NCBI GenBank assembly: GCA_033398695.1
Contig: CM065809.1
Span: 179,728,501-179,792,500, forward strand
Source of the DNA: Orobanche coerulescens
Lineage: Eukaryota > Streptophyta > Magnoliopsida > Lamiales > Orobanchaceae
Reading direction: 5' to 3'
DNA: 64,000 nt
Shown: piece by piece, positions 47,641 to 58,338 of the stretch
Layout of the letters: each line of letters starts with the position of its first letter
Numbering within the stretch: the stretch's first letter is position 1
Made by a program: the position numbers and the translations under genes
The notes under the pieces: generated by a model
Told to the model about the DNA's origin: nothing
Database searches by the model: none
The model's input: only the letters and a program-made list of their open reading frames with translations

Positions 47641-47856
47641 TGGGTCGATGTGTTGAGGGATAAAACCTGTATGGTACCCACGTCTGGAGTATTCCTGAGT
47701 AGATGCTTCCGTGACCCTTGGTTGTGACCTTGGGAGTTTATGTGTTAATGTGCCGATGTGTTGAGGGATAAAACCTGTATGGTACCCACGTCTGGAGTAT
47801 TCCTGAGTAGATGCTTCCGTGACCCTTGGTTGCGACCTTGGGAGTTTATGTGTTAA
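47641..47856. repeat. Two-copy 108-bp tandem repeat
   Basis: Two nearly identical units opening with CGATGTGTTGAGGGATAAAA; visible differences are few. It is translated as a repeat ORF on the minus strand, which is not a gene. Confidence 0.9.
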
Positions 47857-48370
47857 TATTATATGCATTGTTGATCATTCTGTGAACTGTTGTCTGACGA
47901 AAATATGATATTGTGGTCGTGTCGATCTTTCATTATCGAGCTATCGTTGTTCACTTGGGGAGTCTTCTGATCCTTATTGGATATGCGTTTCTTCGAGTTT
48001 CATTGTCATGTTGTATCGTGACATATCTGGAGTCAGATACGTACTGATCGGTCATATGTAGGTTTCAGGGAGGGCATGTGTTGTCATGTGTTGGTTTCAA
48101 CCTCACATTGAGCTGTGCACACGAGACGTACTTCGTGAGACTGATTAGGTACAAGACCACACGTGTATTCGATCGATACCCGTTGGTGGCTTGTGCACGG
48201 ACACATTTCCGGATCGGGCGTATCGTGACGTCCATATTGAGCCTTATTGATTGGTCGTTCATTGTCCATGTGTGACCGGGCATGTTCGACAGTCGGGTTT
48301 GTCTTCGAGATCCAATATATGTGATTTTATGTGTTTGAGGATTTCGTTCTCTCGTATATCTGGCCCTGTG

Positions 48371-48930
48371 GTTCTTTATTGATCTTTAATGATCTTGTTG
48401 GAGTTTACCATATCGTTGGTATTCTCATTCGTTATTGATCTTTATTGATCTTGTTGGAGTTTACCATATCGTTGGTATTCTCATTCGTTATCGATCTTTA
48501 TTGATCTTGTTGGAGTTTACCATATCGTTGGTATTCTCGTTCGTTATTGATCCTTATTGGTCTCGTTGGAGTTCACCATATCGTTGGTATTCTCGTTTAT
48601 TATTGATCCTTATTGATCTCATTGGAGTTCACCATATCGTTGGTAATCTCGTTCGTTATTGATCCTTTATTGATCTCGTTTGGAGTTCACCTTATCATTG
48701 GTGTTCTCGTTCGTTATTGATCCTTTATTGATCTTACTTGGAGTTACCATAGCGTTGGTATTCTCGGTCGTTGTTGATCATTTACTGATATTGCTTGGAG
48801 TCTACCTTATCATTGGTATTCTCGGTCGTTGTTGATCCTTTATTGATCTTGTTGGGATTTACCATATCGATGGTATTCTCGTCCGTTGTTAGTTCTTTGT
48901 TGATCTTGTGTGGAGTTTATCATGCCGGTG
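48371..48930. repeat. Minisatellite, about ten units of 56-60 bp
   Basis: Unit built on TTATTGATCTTGTTGGAGTT and ATATCGTTGGTATTCTC. The first three copies are closest to each other and the later ones diverge progressively. It lies within solo LTR C. Confidence 0.9.
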
Positions 48931-51809
48931 ATATTCTTGTTGATGCATTGGTTGTTATTATTATTGATTGTGTGAGCATTCATACTTTGTATCGTTATCC
49001 GGGGCTCGTCATTATTTCAATGCAGTTGATCTACAAATGTATTGTATATTATCGGTTTTATCAGATTGAGATTCGATTGTGCAATCCAGCGGACAGAATT
49101 GGACATGGATGGATTATTCCATATTGGAAATATACTTATGTTTTGAGAATCTCGGCATCGTTTGAATACAGTACAGATGGTTATTTTTTATTCATTGTCA
49201 CTAGAGAATGCGAAGTGTGGATTGAGGTAAGGGTTGATTTGATATGAGTTACCACGAGTTGGTAAAGTTACTACGGTAAGATTATATTGGAAATATTCTT
49301 ACTCTGTAATTACATTGATATGTAATTGTTTATGTTGATGTGATCGCTATCCTTGTTGAGTATTATAGCTGACCCCGTCGTGGGCTTTATCTTTTAGGTA
49401 CTCGGAGATCGAGCTAGTAGCGGTCGTGAAGGGATGAGCTTCCCGGTGATACTGGCTATGACATGTGTTTGAGACCGAGTATTTTCCTGACTGTTATGAT
49501 TCCGCTGCAATTATATTTTTATTATGATTATATCCGCTGCTGTGTATTTTTAAATGGTTTCTGGTATTTTACCAACTTGCGTATACTTTTGAAATGACGT
49601 ATTTTGCAACTTGGGTTATTTTGTAAAACTTTCTCAAACTATATTATCGGTGCGTGTAAGTAATGACTTAACGTACATTTTGAAATTGTTGAAATCTGGT
49701 ATTTTTGCCTTGTACTTTCAAATGAAATTTTATGATGGTTTTGAGAACTATATTTTGGAAAACATTTAATTATTCGTAAAATATTACTTTCTTTGCCTCT
49801 TTGGCGTGTTTGAAACGTTTGCGAAAATAATTTTTAGCCTTGTGGGTTCCGGCGCGGGCCCCACGGCGCTGTAATATTCCCAGTTGGTTTTGGGGGTGTT
49901 ACATGGCTCTTTGGGGCAAATCGAAGAAACCATCTGGCATAACTAATCGGGAGCCTCAAAACCAACCTACGCCCGGTTTTGAAAATGAAAATCAAGAAGA
50001 TGAATATGATGTTATACATGAAAGTATCTATTACGGTAGTACAACAACTATTAGTGAAGAAGAAGTTGACCCCCGAGGATTTTGACGTGTTCCAAATCGT
50101 TAACAACTGCAAAATATTGACGAAGAAATGGATCATGAAATCGATGAAGCTATGTTAAATCAAACATATGCAACAATTGAGCGCACTCTTCATGGGGTAC
50201 CAACTCCGACACAAAATCAAAGTCGAAGCGTCCTGCGGCAGGCCGAGCTGAAGAAGAACCTCCTTATGTTGAAAGTTATCATCCAAAAGGAAGAGACTGA
50301 GAAAGGAAGAGGAAGCAAGAAAACTAAAGCGAGAAAGAAGTCTGCCCCTGTGGTAGAAGGGAAACCGATGTCCGACCATTTTCAAAACACTTTAAGAAGG
50401 AAAAAATGCCGGATGGTTCCATGAAGGTTGTTTGCAACTACTGCAGCAAAGAATATTCGTATAAAACCGGGATGGATATGGAAATTTTAGAAGGTATTTT
50501 GATAATAACCATGCCTCGGTCCATGGAGATCAAAAGTCTCAAAGTCAACTCAACTTCCAACCTTCTAGTGGATCCGACACTCAAGGTATGTCCGGATCTC
50601 AACTTTATAAATATAACAAAAAAATTGTTAGAGAACAAATGGAAGAAATTCATGAAGGGTGCTACGGTGATCACACCAAAGGAAGGGCGCTAATTAGCAA
50701 AACATTAAGAGCTGGCTTTTTCTGGCCGACAATGAGCAAGAAGGCGGTTGAGATGGTTAAGCATTGCCAGAAATGTCAAATACACACACCATTGATACAC
50801 ACCCCGGCAGAAAACATGATCACCATGGGAGCACCCTGCCCTTTTGTTAAATGGGGAATTGACATCATGGGACAGTTCACACCTGGCTCGGGAGGAAGGA
50901 AGTTTTTAGTAGTAGTCATCGACTACTTCAGCAAGTGGGTAGAGGCATGTAACACCCCCAAAACCATATGGGAATATTACACGCCGTAGACCCCTTTCCA
51001 CGAGGATCTACCTGGCTAAACCTTACAAAACGACCAAATGCTCGCCCGGCCAGGGTCAAACAATAAAATAATACAGACCGTTAAGGTCACATACACATGA
51101 ATACACTAACCGATGAGGTCACACAACTCAATAAACTGAACTGAGTTTATACAACATTACCCACACAGGGGTCGAAACACAATACAGCGGAAGACTGAAA
51201 TCAACTACGACAATACAACTAAACTCAACCAACTCTCAACTCTTGATTAGTATCGTAGCTTGTCACTTCCTGTGCCGATCCTGTGACTGCTCCCCCGAAC
51301 CTGCATGTACCTGGACGCAAAATAGACATCCAGCCCCCGATTACTCGGGGGTTAGTAAAACTCCACTATTTCACTAGTGCAAGCATCAAATCATATGAAA
51401 TATAACGAGCAAACATTAACCATGGATCAAATACAATAACCAAGTACAAAAACATTCCTCAGAGGTGTTAACAAAGGGAAGTAAGCTATGAAGCATTTGA
51501 AAATAAGATTATCATCTCGGGGATTTTTAGAATTACAAAACCTTTAAGACCTCAAGTCCTGATTCGGAAAACCTTTTCGAAAACTTTAGGTTTCTAACCC
51601 AAAACCAGTTTGTATTTCGGTATTTTACAGTACGAAAACATTTCTACAAATCTCATGGGGCTCGGCCCAACATTCTTTTCTTGAAAACTTCATGTCCGAA
51701 ACTTAGTTGATCAAAACATATTCATGACTCTGTGATCTCTTGCCATGAGTCTCCGTAGGTTCGACAACCCGCACGGAAACAAACAAACACATCAATCACA
51801 ACAACTAGT

Positions 51810-52040
51810 CCTAACCCCGTGAACCTACGTCACGTGTCACCGTAGGTTCCGCCGAACCCGCACGATTGGAAATCACATAATAATCATAACAACCAATCCT
51901 GAACCCATGAACCTGTGTCACGTGTCACCGTAGGTTCCGCCGAACCTGCACGGTTGGACACAAATATCAATCATAACAACCATTCCTGACCCCGTGAACC
52001 TGTGTCACGTGTCACCGTAGGTTCCGTCGAACCCGCACAT
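51810..52040. repeat. Three-copy tandem repeat in LTR D
   Basis: Units of roughly 80 bp with CCGTGAACCTGTGTCACGTG and TCACCGTAGGTTCCG. A related two-copy repeat is present in solo LTR A (15473-15613). Confidence 0.8.
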
Positions 52041-52165
52041 TACGGCCGTACCCAATCATCCCTGGCTACTGCCCAACCTGTGCGGGACCTTACGGCCGTA
52101 ATCGGTGAGGCATTACGGCCGTAATCGGCCATGTCTTACGGCCGTAACAGACATTGTATTGCGGC
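52036..52165. repeat. ACGGCCGT palindrome array in LTR D
   Basis: Five motifs, three of them TTACGGCCGTAA exactly (about 52091, 52114 and 52137) and two altered at one end. This core differs from the other four LTRs of the same family. Confidence 0.85.
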
Positions 52166-53319
52166 CATAACTCGGCCAGGCCCTGTGGTCGGGACTCGAT
52201 CATTCCGACAGTCCGGTTAGGCGTTCGACAATATTTCGGTCACACACACGCACCGGCTATGATTCGAAACAATAACGAGCAAATAACGACAAATAACATA
52301 CCACATCACATGCACACATTAATCAAAGAAACACACGTAACAACAAGTCGCACCCGACAAAAATGGATATACGATAGTAACAAAACAGAGTATCACGATA
52401 AAAAATCACTCCGACTCACATCAACAAGAAAATGTCCGGCGTCAAAACACAAACAATCCAAGATAATGGAAAACGAAAATATCAGATATTACAAGGCCGA
52501 TTCGGTAGCCACCATCACCGAACAAAGTATAATAAGCTTTTTGTTTAACAATATCTGCTGCACATACGGAGCGCCTCGAATACTTATCTCAGATAATGGA
52601 ACTCAATTCAATAGGAAGAGAATCCAGTCCTGGTGCGAGAGGATGCACATCAAACAACGGTTCTCCGTGGTGGCTCATCCGCAGACCAACGGACATGTGG
52701 AGGTAACCAACAGAACAATCTTGCAATGGATCAAAACCCGCTTAGACAAAGCCGGAGGAGGATGGGTGGACGAACTTAGCTCGGTGCTATGGTCATACCG
52801 AACGACACCCAGGTCATTGACGGGGAAACACCCTTCAGTATGGTATATGGGTCCGAAGTTGTCATCCCGGCAGAGGTGGGAGAAATGTCACACCGGGTTC
52901 GATGGTTCAATGAGGAGGAAAACAAAGAAATGATGAGGGAGGCGTTGGATACCATAGAAGAAAGAAGATAAATGGCTGCAGCTCGAACAGAATGATACAA
53001 GAGCTTGACAAAAGCAGCTCATGACAAAAAGGTAAAGAAGAGACAGTTCCAAGTCGGCGACTTGGTGCTCAGGCGAGCTGACGCTCTAAGAAAAACAGGA
53101 AAACTGGAACCAAACTGGGAAGGCCCCTATAAGGTAATCCGAATCTATGCAGGGGGAGCTTATGAGCTCGAGGATATAGAGGGACACCCCATTAAGAGAC
53201 CTTAGAACATATGCTATTTAAAAAAATATTTTGTATGAAAAAATGTTGGGAAAAGCTTGTAATGTTTTAATAAAAGTCCATTACCAAAGAAAGCTGAATG
53301 TGCAGTTCGAACAAACTAT

Positions 53320-53600
53320 AAAGAAAATCTGATCAGGTGAAATGCCTTCAGATTCAAACAAGGGTGAGTTGCCCTAAAAAATCTAACTAGGTGAAATGCC
53401 TTCAGATTCAAACAAGGGTGAACTGCCCTAAAAAATCTGACTAGGTGAAATGCCTTCAGATTCAAACAAGGGTTAACTGCCCTAAAAAAATCTGACCAAG
53501 TGAAATACCTTCAGATTCAAACAAGGGTGAACTGCCCTAGAAAATATGATCAGGTGAAATACCCCCGGATCCAGACAAAGGCAAACTTACCTGAAACCAA
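53320..53600. repeat. Minisatellite of 59-60 bp after pol
   Basis: About four and a half units with GGTGAAATGCCTTCAGATTC and AAACAAGGGTGAACTGCCCT. Tandem repeats downstream of pol are common in Tat-type elements. Confidence 0.9.
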
Positions 53601-53689
53601 GCTTGGAAAAAATATCCCAAGACCTAAGCAAGGAAAGAAGTTTTCCTAAAGTTTGAGCCGAGCTATATTGAATGAAATAGAGGATGTTT

Positions 53690-54050
53690 GCCGTAAAAAA
53701 ATTGTTTAAAGTATCCGAGCTATGTTCCACTAAAAAAAGTTGGAAATAGTCTAGCTACGTCAACTTGAGAGTTGTTTAAAGTAGCCGAGATACATTAAGG
53801 TCGTTGATAAAGTCAAGTTAAGTCGACCTAAAGAAGTTGTTTAAAGTATCTGAGCTACATTAACTCCGAAAGACTGTTCGAAGTATCTGATCTATGTTAA
53901 GGTTGTTGATAAAGCCAAGTCAAGTCGAACTAAAGAAGTTGTTTAAAATATCCAAGCTATATTAACTTTGAAAAAATGGTTTTTCCTAGTTAAAGCTACG
54001 ATAACCTCAAAGAGTTGTTTGAAGTACCCGAGCTATGTTAAAAAGAGGCT
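53690..54050. repeat. Degenerate tandem repeat (GTTGTTTAAAGTATCCGAGC)
   Basis: Phrases of the type GTTGTTTAAAGTATCCGAGC and CTATGTTAAGGTTGTTGATA recur about six to seven times in units of about 50-60 bp. The solo LTR E insertion at 54064 lies at its end. Confidence 0.75.
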
Positions 54051-54063
54051 TATCAACATCATA

Positions 54064-55281
54064 TGTTGGGGTACCAAATCGGATATTTGCGCCGTTTGTG
54101 CGGAAGCGTAAATAAAATTGCGGAAAATAAATCACACAAGGATTTATAGAGGTTCGGCTATTAACGAAGCCTACGTCCTCTCTTGATGAATCTTTTTCCT
54201 TAGGCTTAAGATCAAAACCTCTACGCCTCTCTTCTATCGGTCGAGGGATTACCGTTACAAGCTCGTCTTCTATCGCTCCGAGTAAAACCGTTTTTCCTTT
54301 TCTATTGGATAAGGAATCAACCACTCTAGCTTTCTATGGGTACTAGATAAACCTCACTTAGATATCGATTGCGATTCTAACAATGCCGGATACTTGATCC
54401 TAATAACACCGAATCCAATCGTATCTTTTCTTTTACCTCTCGTGTATAATGTTGAATGTATAAACACTCAAACTAACAAAATAAGCTCAATATTACAACA
54501 ACAATGTAAGTATGTGATTCTCAGATGTATGACTTGTTTGCTTGAAGTTGTTGTATGGAATAATACCAACTCCTTGGTATTTATAGCCTTCTTCCTCCTT
54601 ACTAGCCGTTGCTGCCAGTTGACTAGCTAGCGTGCGCTAGCCTTCCTTCTTAGCGTGCGCTATCGCACATTTTTGCTCTAGCGTGCGTAAAGGCTTACAT
54701 GTAGCGTGCGTTAATCACTTTATATTTCATCCGGTAGCTACGCGCTTGACAGCGATTAGCGTGCGCTACCATTTCCTTTGTAGCGTGCGCTAATCCAATA
54801 TATCCGTTGCATGGATTGTCAAAGTGACCGTTTGATATGCCGACTTTGACCGCTTTTCCCAACGCTCGGATTGACTAGATTCAAACATCTTAGCGTGCGC
54901 TAATCATCCTTTGTAGCGTGCGCTAATGATGACTTCATTGCATACGTCATTATGTGTTTGAATATCTCCACAACAGTAACAACACTTCGATAGCGTGCGT
55001 TAATAATAGAGTGTAGCGTGCGCTAATAATAGAGTGTAGCGTGCGCTATCCTTCCTTTGACTTCACTGCAGCTTACTTCGAAACTTGGCTGGAATGCAGC
55101 TGACTCCTCGTTAGCGTGCGCTAACATATATCCCTTAGCGTGCGCTAATGCAGTCGAGTTTGTAACTTTTTGCGTCTTCGTCTGCTTCGTTGTTTTGCTT
55201 CGCCTCGATGTTGTTTTGTAGTTTAGCAACTTTAATCATCAAAACATAAATTAAATAATGTGTGGAATAAATATTCCAACA
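54064..55281 (-). mobile_element. Solo LTR E (TGTTGG...CCAACA), unrelated to LTRs A-D and F
   Basis: Perfect TCATA duplications (54059-54063 and 55282-55286). Plus-strand ends are TGTTGGGGTACCAAATC and AATATTCCAACA. A TATA box reads TATAAATA on the minus strand (54585-54578), so the LTR runs on the minus strand with a palindrome array upstream. The ATAGAGGTTCGGCTAT phrase near its 3' side resembles copia LTRs of the SIRE type, which is only a suggestion. No internal region. Confidence 0.8.
54627..55149. repeat. AGCGTGCGCT palindrome array in LTR E
   Basis: Thirteen copies of TTAGCGTGCGCTAA-type motifs (starts near 54627, 54650, 54678, 54701, 54757, 54780, 54890, 54914, 54992, 55013, 55035, 55110 and 55135). 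The core is shared with solo LTRs A and B although the LTR sequences are otherwise unrelated. The array starts 42 bp upstream (minus strand) of the TATA box. Confidence 0.9.
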
Positions 55282-55380
55282 TCATACACATACGAACTGC
55301 ATTCACATGAAAAGATTTTTTCATTAAAAACATCAAGACCAGTACAAAGATAATGAAAAGGATAAATATACAAGTAAAAG

Positions 55381-56892
55381 CTAAACTACAGGCTCGAGAG
55401 ATCGGGGAGGAGGCGAGGAAGAAGCATCAGGGTTAACCCCAATAGCATCGGGATTATCAGCCCTGCCAGACGAAGTAGAAGGGATAGAGGACAACTCTAA
55501 GTACAGGCCGGATTCCGTTATGGACTCTCCAATGGCATCCTCCCACCAGCCTGCATCGGGAGATTCGTTCACATCACCAGACCAACCTGAGGGGACAGGA
55601 GCCCCTTCTAAAGCCGCATCCCTGTCTAGCTCCCCTGTAAAGCCCAAAGTGGCCAGCTGCTCGCGGACACGAGATAAGGCGAAATCAAAATACTGCGTCG
55701 CAGCAGGAGCTAAACGAACCAAATAGGCAGTAGAATTGTGGTACCGAGCTAGAAGGGTAGAGTGATAGGCCTCCAGGAAGGATTGACCCATGTCGCTGGT
55801 CAGAAAGTGGCGTTGGCCGTCCGAAATTCCTTGAGAGTACGCTGACTCCCTAGCCTCGGCGAGCTGAGCTTCAAGCTGGCAATCTTCTCCGACTCGGCCT
55901 TGGCCTGCACAAGCTGAGCCTAGAGCTGGGTAATATTCTCAGATTCCGCCTTGGCCTCTGCTAACTGAGCCTCGAGCTGGATAACCTTCTCCGATTCGGT
56001 TTGGGTCTGAGCTTTTGAAAGCTTTAGCTCTTGGTTCAGTTGAACATTGGCCATCTGTGCTCGCTCCAAAACCATCTCCCGCTCGGAGATCTTCTTAAGG
56101 GAAATATCTAAGTGGTGTTCCCTCTCTTGTAATCGGGAGGCGAGATCATCTTTAGCCTCCATGGAAGCCTTAAGTTCTACCGATGTTTGGGTCATTTGGG
56201 AAGAAGATGAGGCCCCGTACTTCTGGTTTTCCACGGAATTCACTAAAGTAGCACAGAGCTGAAAAAAAGGACAATGTCATCAAAAACATAGGTAAGAATA
56301 AAATAGTGAATAAGAGAATAAGGAAAAGTAAATGAAGAATACCTTCCCGAAATACATCATCACTAGGTTTAGGCGGGCGTCCGGCGAGGAGCTGCGTAGT
56401 GCCTGCCTATCCTTGTATGGGACTACCAAGCTGAAATATGGGAGGAATTTCTCCCACTCTTTACGGCGCAGCAAGGTCTCCATAGTTGAGCTAGGAGGAT
56501 TCACAGTCTTAGGTCGTTTAGAAGGAGCGGAGGAGCTGGGAAAGCGGGCCCGCTTGGTGACCGGCAGCTGCAAAGAGGAGCTCGTAGGGCTCTGTCCCGT
56601 GGTTAAAGGAGGGGACAGGTCAGAAGGCAGGGTTACCCCAGCCTTGGGTTTGGATACGGGCCTCTGTTTCGGTTTGGATGAACCCTCCGCCCTCTCCCTT
56701 GGAGGATTCGCCGACCTGGGGGCCTTGTCCTTCACAGGCTTAGCAGGCCTGGGGGCATCGAATTGACAGGTCCGCATGAAACGATCTGCAGAAAATAATA
56801 CAATAGGTCAGCAAGTTCGCCGAAGAAAAAATAATGACAGAAATGTACCAAGGCAAAGCCATTAAAACCTACCAATGTCGGGAATAGCTGGA
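55381..56892 (-). pseudogene. Antisense extra gene of the third Tat element (spliced)
   Basis: Runs opposite to pol. Exons inferred on the minus strand: an end of an upstream exon (56892-56871), exon b 56785-56343 (basic, Pro/Ser-rich, ending RLNLVMMYFGK), and exon c from 56258 (coiled coil QEREHHLDISLKKISEREMV, then a Ser/Pro/Asp-rich end at 55381). Splice pairs GT at 56342 and AG at 56259 (TTTTTTCAG), and AG at 56786 (TTCTGCAG), are clean. A stop interrupts exon c at about 55920. It corresponds in position and design to the antisense gene at 12980-22585. The 5' exons are displaced by the Athila-like insertion. Function unknown. Confidence 0.65.
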
Positions 56893-58202
56893 TGTTAGGC
56901 GTATTTTTATACGCTTATTTATCATTATTTTGTATTCTTTTTATGATTAAATCTGCATAAATGAGCTTTTAATGCACTATTATTATATGTTTTGCAGGAA
57001 ATCGGAGTCCGGAAGCCGAAACGATGAAAAGCGGGCGAAAACGGTAACTTTTGGCCTGGAGCCGCGGCACAAGGCAAGCGGGCCGCGGCACACGAAGGTG
57101 ACCTGAAAGTGCCGAACCAAATGTACCCTGATCCGCGGCACAAGGATGCTGAGCCGCGGCCCAGGAAGAAAAAAAGGCGCCCAGGTATGCACTGAAGACA
57201 GGGGGAGCCGCGGCACAGATTAAGTGAGCCGCGGCCCACGGGGCGGTTTTGATAGAAATTGCCGCGTTTCTGGGCTGTTTTGGAGCCTGTTCTCGACCTA
57301 ATCACACGGACGCGTTTTGGAGGCTGAAGAGAATTATAAATAAGCATTGAAGGTCATCATAGAGGGGATTATCATCAAAGGATCGATCATCATCAAAGAG
57401 AAGAAGCAGAAACACCAAGGAGCAGAGAGCGGAAGCTAGAGAACGGAGGAATCCGAGCTCGTCATCTGTGTTTGATCTTTATGCGTTCATTAATTATTTC
57501 TGTATTTTTATTCTTTAGCATGTCAGGCTAAAACCCTGTTCTAGGATTTTGATGAAATCGAGGCTTTGACGAATTTGCTTTTGATTATCTATATAATTCC
57601 CTTTTCTGTTGAGTTTTCCCAATTGCTTTTAATGCTTTCAATTATGTGGCCTATAATTGAATTGTTTTAATTACGCAACTCGAATCGGGAGAGGAGAGTT
57701 GGTGAGGAAATATTGGTGAGAACCGTTATATCTTGTAAGATAGGAATATACTCATAGGAACTACGTGGCCTTTTTGAAGATTTCGTGCCTTTTGCCTATT
57801 GTCGAATTAATTCACCTAGGGATAGAGTGTATTATTCGCCTTAGAAAAATCTACTGACCTCGAGATAGGCGGTAGAGTACTTTAGAAACCTTCGCCTTCA
57901 ATAAATTGAGACATCATTAACTTCAGATAATCGAGATTAAATTCGGATAAACCGAGGTGGATTCACAATCCTAGATTTATTCATTATTTGATTTTCTTTC
58001 TTCAATCAATCGTATTTACTATTTATTCTTTACTGATTTTCTTCAATTGGTACTTGCAACTCAAATTTAGATAGTTCAAATAAACTTTGAATACTCATAA
58101 ATCGGTATTTAGTAATTCAGTCCTCGTGGGAATGATATCTGACTTATCACTTTATTACTTGTCTACGATAACGTGCACTTGCGTTCAATGAAATTCGCAA
58201 CA
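56893..58202 (+). repeat. 5' LTR of the Athila-like element
   Basis: Starts TGTTAGGCGTATTTTTATAC and ends GAAATTCGCAACA. The TATA box TATAAATA at 57335-57342 follows a CCGCGG array by about 95 bp. The primer-binding region TTAGCGCCGTTGCCGGGG follows at 58208. Confidence 0.8.
57059..57239. repeat. GCCGCGGC palindrome array in the Athila-like LTR
   Basis: Six motifs of the form GAGCCGCGGCAC (57059, 57080, 57132, 57153, 57209, 57228); the CCGCGG core is perfect in all. Confidence 0.9.
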
Positions 58203-58207
58203 AGTTT

Positions 58208-58225
58208 TTAGCGCCGTTGCCGGGG
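58208..58225 (+). other. Primer-binding site of the Athila-like element
   Basis: TTAGCGCCGTTGCCGGGG follows the LTR end by a few bases, close to the TGGCGCCGTTGCCGGGG site used by Athila-type elements. Confidence 0.75.
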
Positions 58226-58338
58226 ACTGATTATTCTACTAATATCGATTTCAGTATTTCTAGTCTTAGTTTGAATATTTTTTTATTTATTTTTGTGTAA
58301 TTTATTTGTTTTTCCTTGCAGGAATTTCCGGTTAGTGC

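Larger units (their letters stand above)
46278..49903 (+). mobile_element. Solo LTR C (TGTAAT...GTTACA family)
   Basis: Perfect TGGCT duplications (46273-46277 and 49904-49908) flank TGTAATATCCTGGAATTTC and GGGGGTGTTACA. The last 40 bp resemble the end of solo LTR B (GCGCTGTAATATTCCC). TATAAATA lies at 46959-46966, 12 bp after a palindrome array. Two tandem blocks follow (47641-47856 and 48371-48930). At 3.6 kb it is the longest of the five, owing to these repeats. Confidence 0.85.
46200..50620 (+). pseudogene. hAT transposase N-terminus with BED zinc finger, interrupted
   Basis: It starts MSSSDKEKGIAASPKKSKMS at 46200, is broken after 26 codons by the solo LTR (46278-49903) and goes on from 49909 as LWGKSKKPSGITNREPQNQP. 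Stops follow near 50083. A BED-type finger lies at about 50400-50520 with MPDGSMKVVCNYCSKEYSY, then FDNNHASVHG in another frame. BED fingers in hAT transposases bind the transposon ends. The catalytic core and dimerisation region are absent. Not functional. Confidence 0.7.
45827..50628 (+). mobile_element. hAT transposon, 5' part, split by solo LTR C
   Basis: The left end reads TAGAGGTGCCCGGAAAACTC, the subterminal region has CCCGGCGGGTCGACC-type repeats, and a TATA box TATAAATA lies at 46082-46089, 118 bp before the start codon at 46200. The right end is missing: the sequence passes into the Tat element at about 50629. Confidence 0.7.
50948..52493 (-). mobile_element. Solo LTR D (TGTAAT...GTTACA family, internally shortened)
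   Basis: TGTAACACCCCCAAAACC at the left and ATCAGATATTACA at the right, with duplications AGGCA (50943-50947) and AGGCC (52494-52498), one mismatch. It runs antisense to the integrase it interrupts. At 1.5 kb it is shorter than the others, and the TATA region expected between the palindrome array and the tandem repeats is missing, consistent with an internal deletion. A CCCCCGA-TTAC-TCGGGGG hairpin lies at 51334-51351. Confidence 0.8.
50635..53230 (+). pseudogene. Gypsy integrase, interrupted by solo LTR D
   Basis: Order: an HHCC zinc-binding region (IHEGCYGDHTKGRALISKTL, KHCQKCQIH, 50635-50790), the first core Asp in WGIDIMGQF (50855), then after the LTR the second Asp in LISDNGTQF and the Glu in GHVEVTNRT (52590-52720), then a C-terminal part FQVGDLVLRRADALRKTGKL (53050-53110) ending near 53205. 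Frameshifts occur near 52800 and 52975. The family is Ty3/gypsy, most like the Tat lineage. It would catalyse insertion of the cDNA; this copy is broken. Confidence 0.85.

Noticed and set aside
48435..49247. ORFs of 75 and 150 codons in solo LTR C
   Set aside because: They translate the minisatellite unit and non-coding LTR sequence; no domain and no reason to expect a gene there.
46278..49903. DNA transposon with TGTAA/TTACA inverted ends
   Set aside because: The inverted similarity is limited to the terminal bases; 5-bp duplications, TG...CA ends, a TATA box and length fit an LTR better.
54627..55149. CRISPR-like array (short palindromic repeats with unique spacers)
   Set aside because: The repeats are only 10-14 bp, degenerate, unevenly spaced, inside an LTR with target duplications, and there are no cas genes; the host is a plant.
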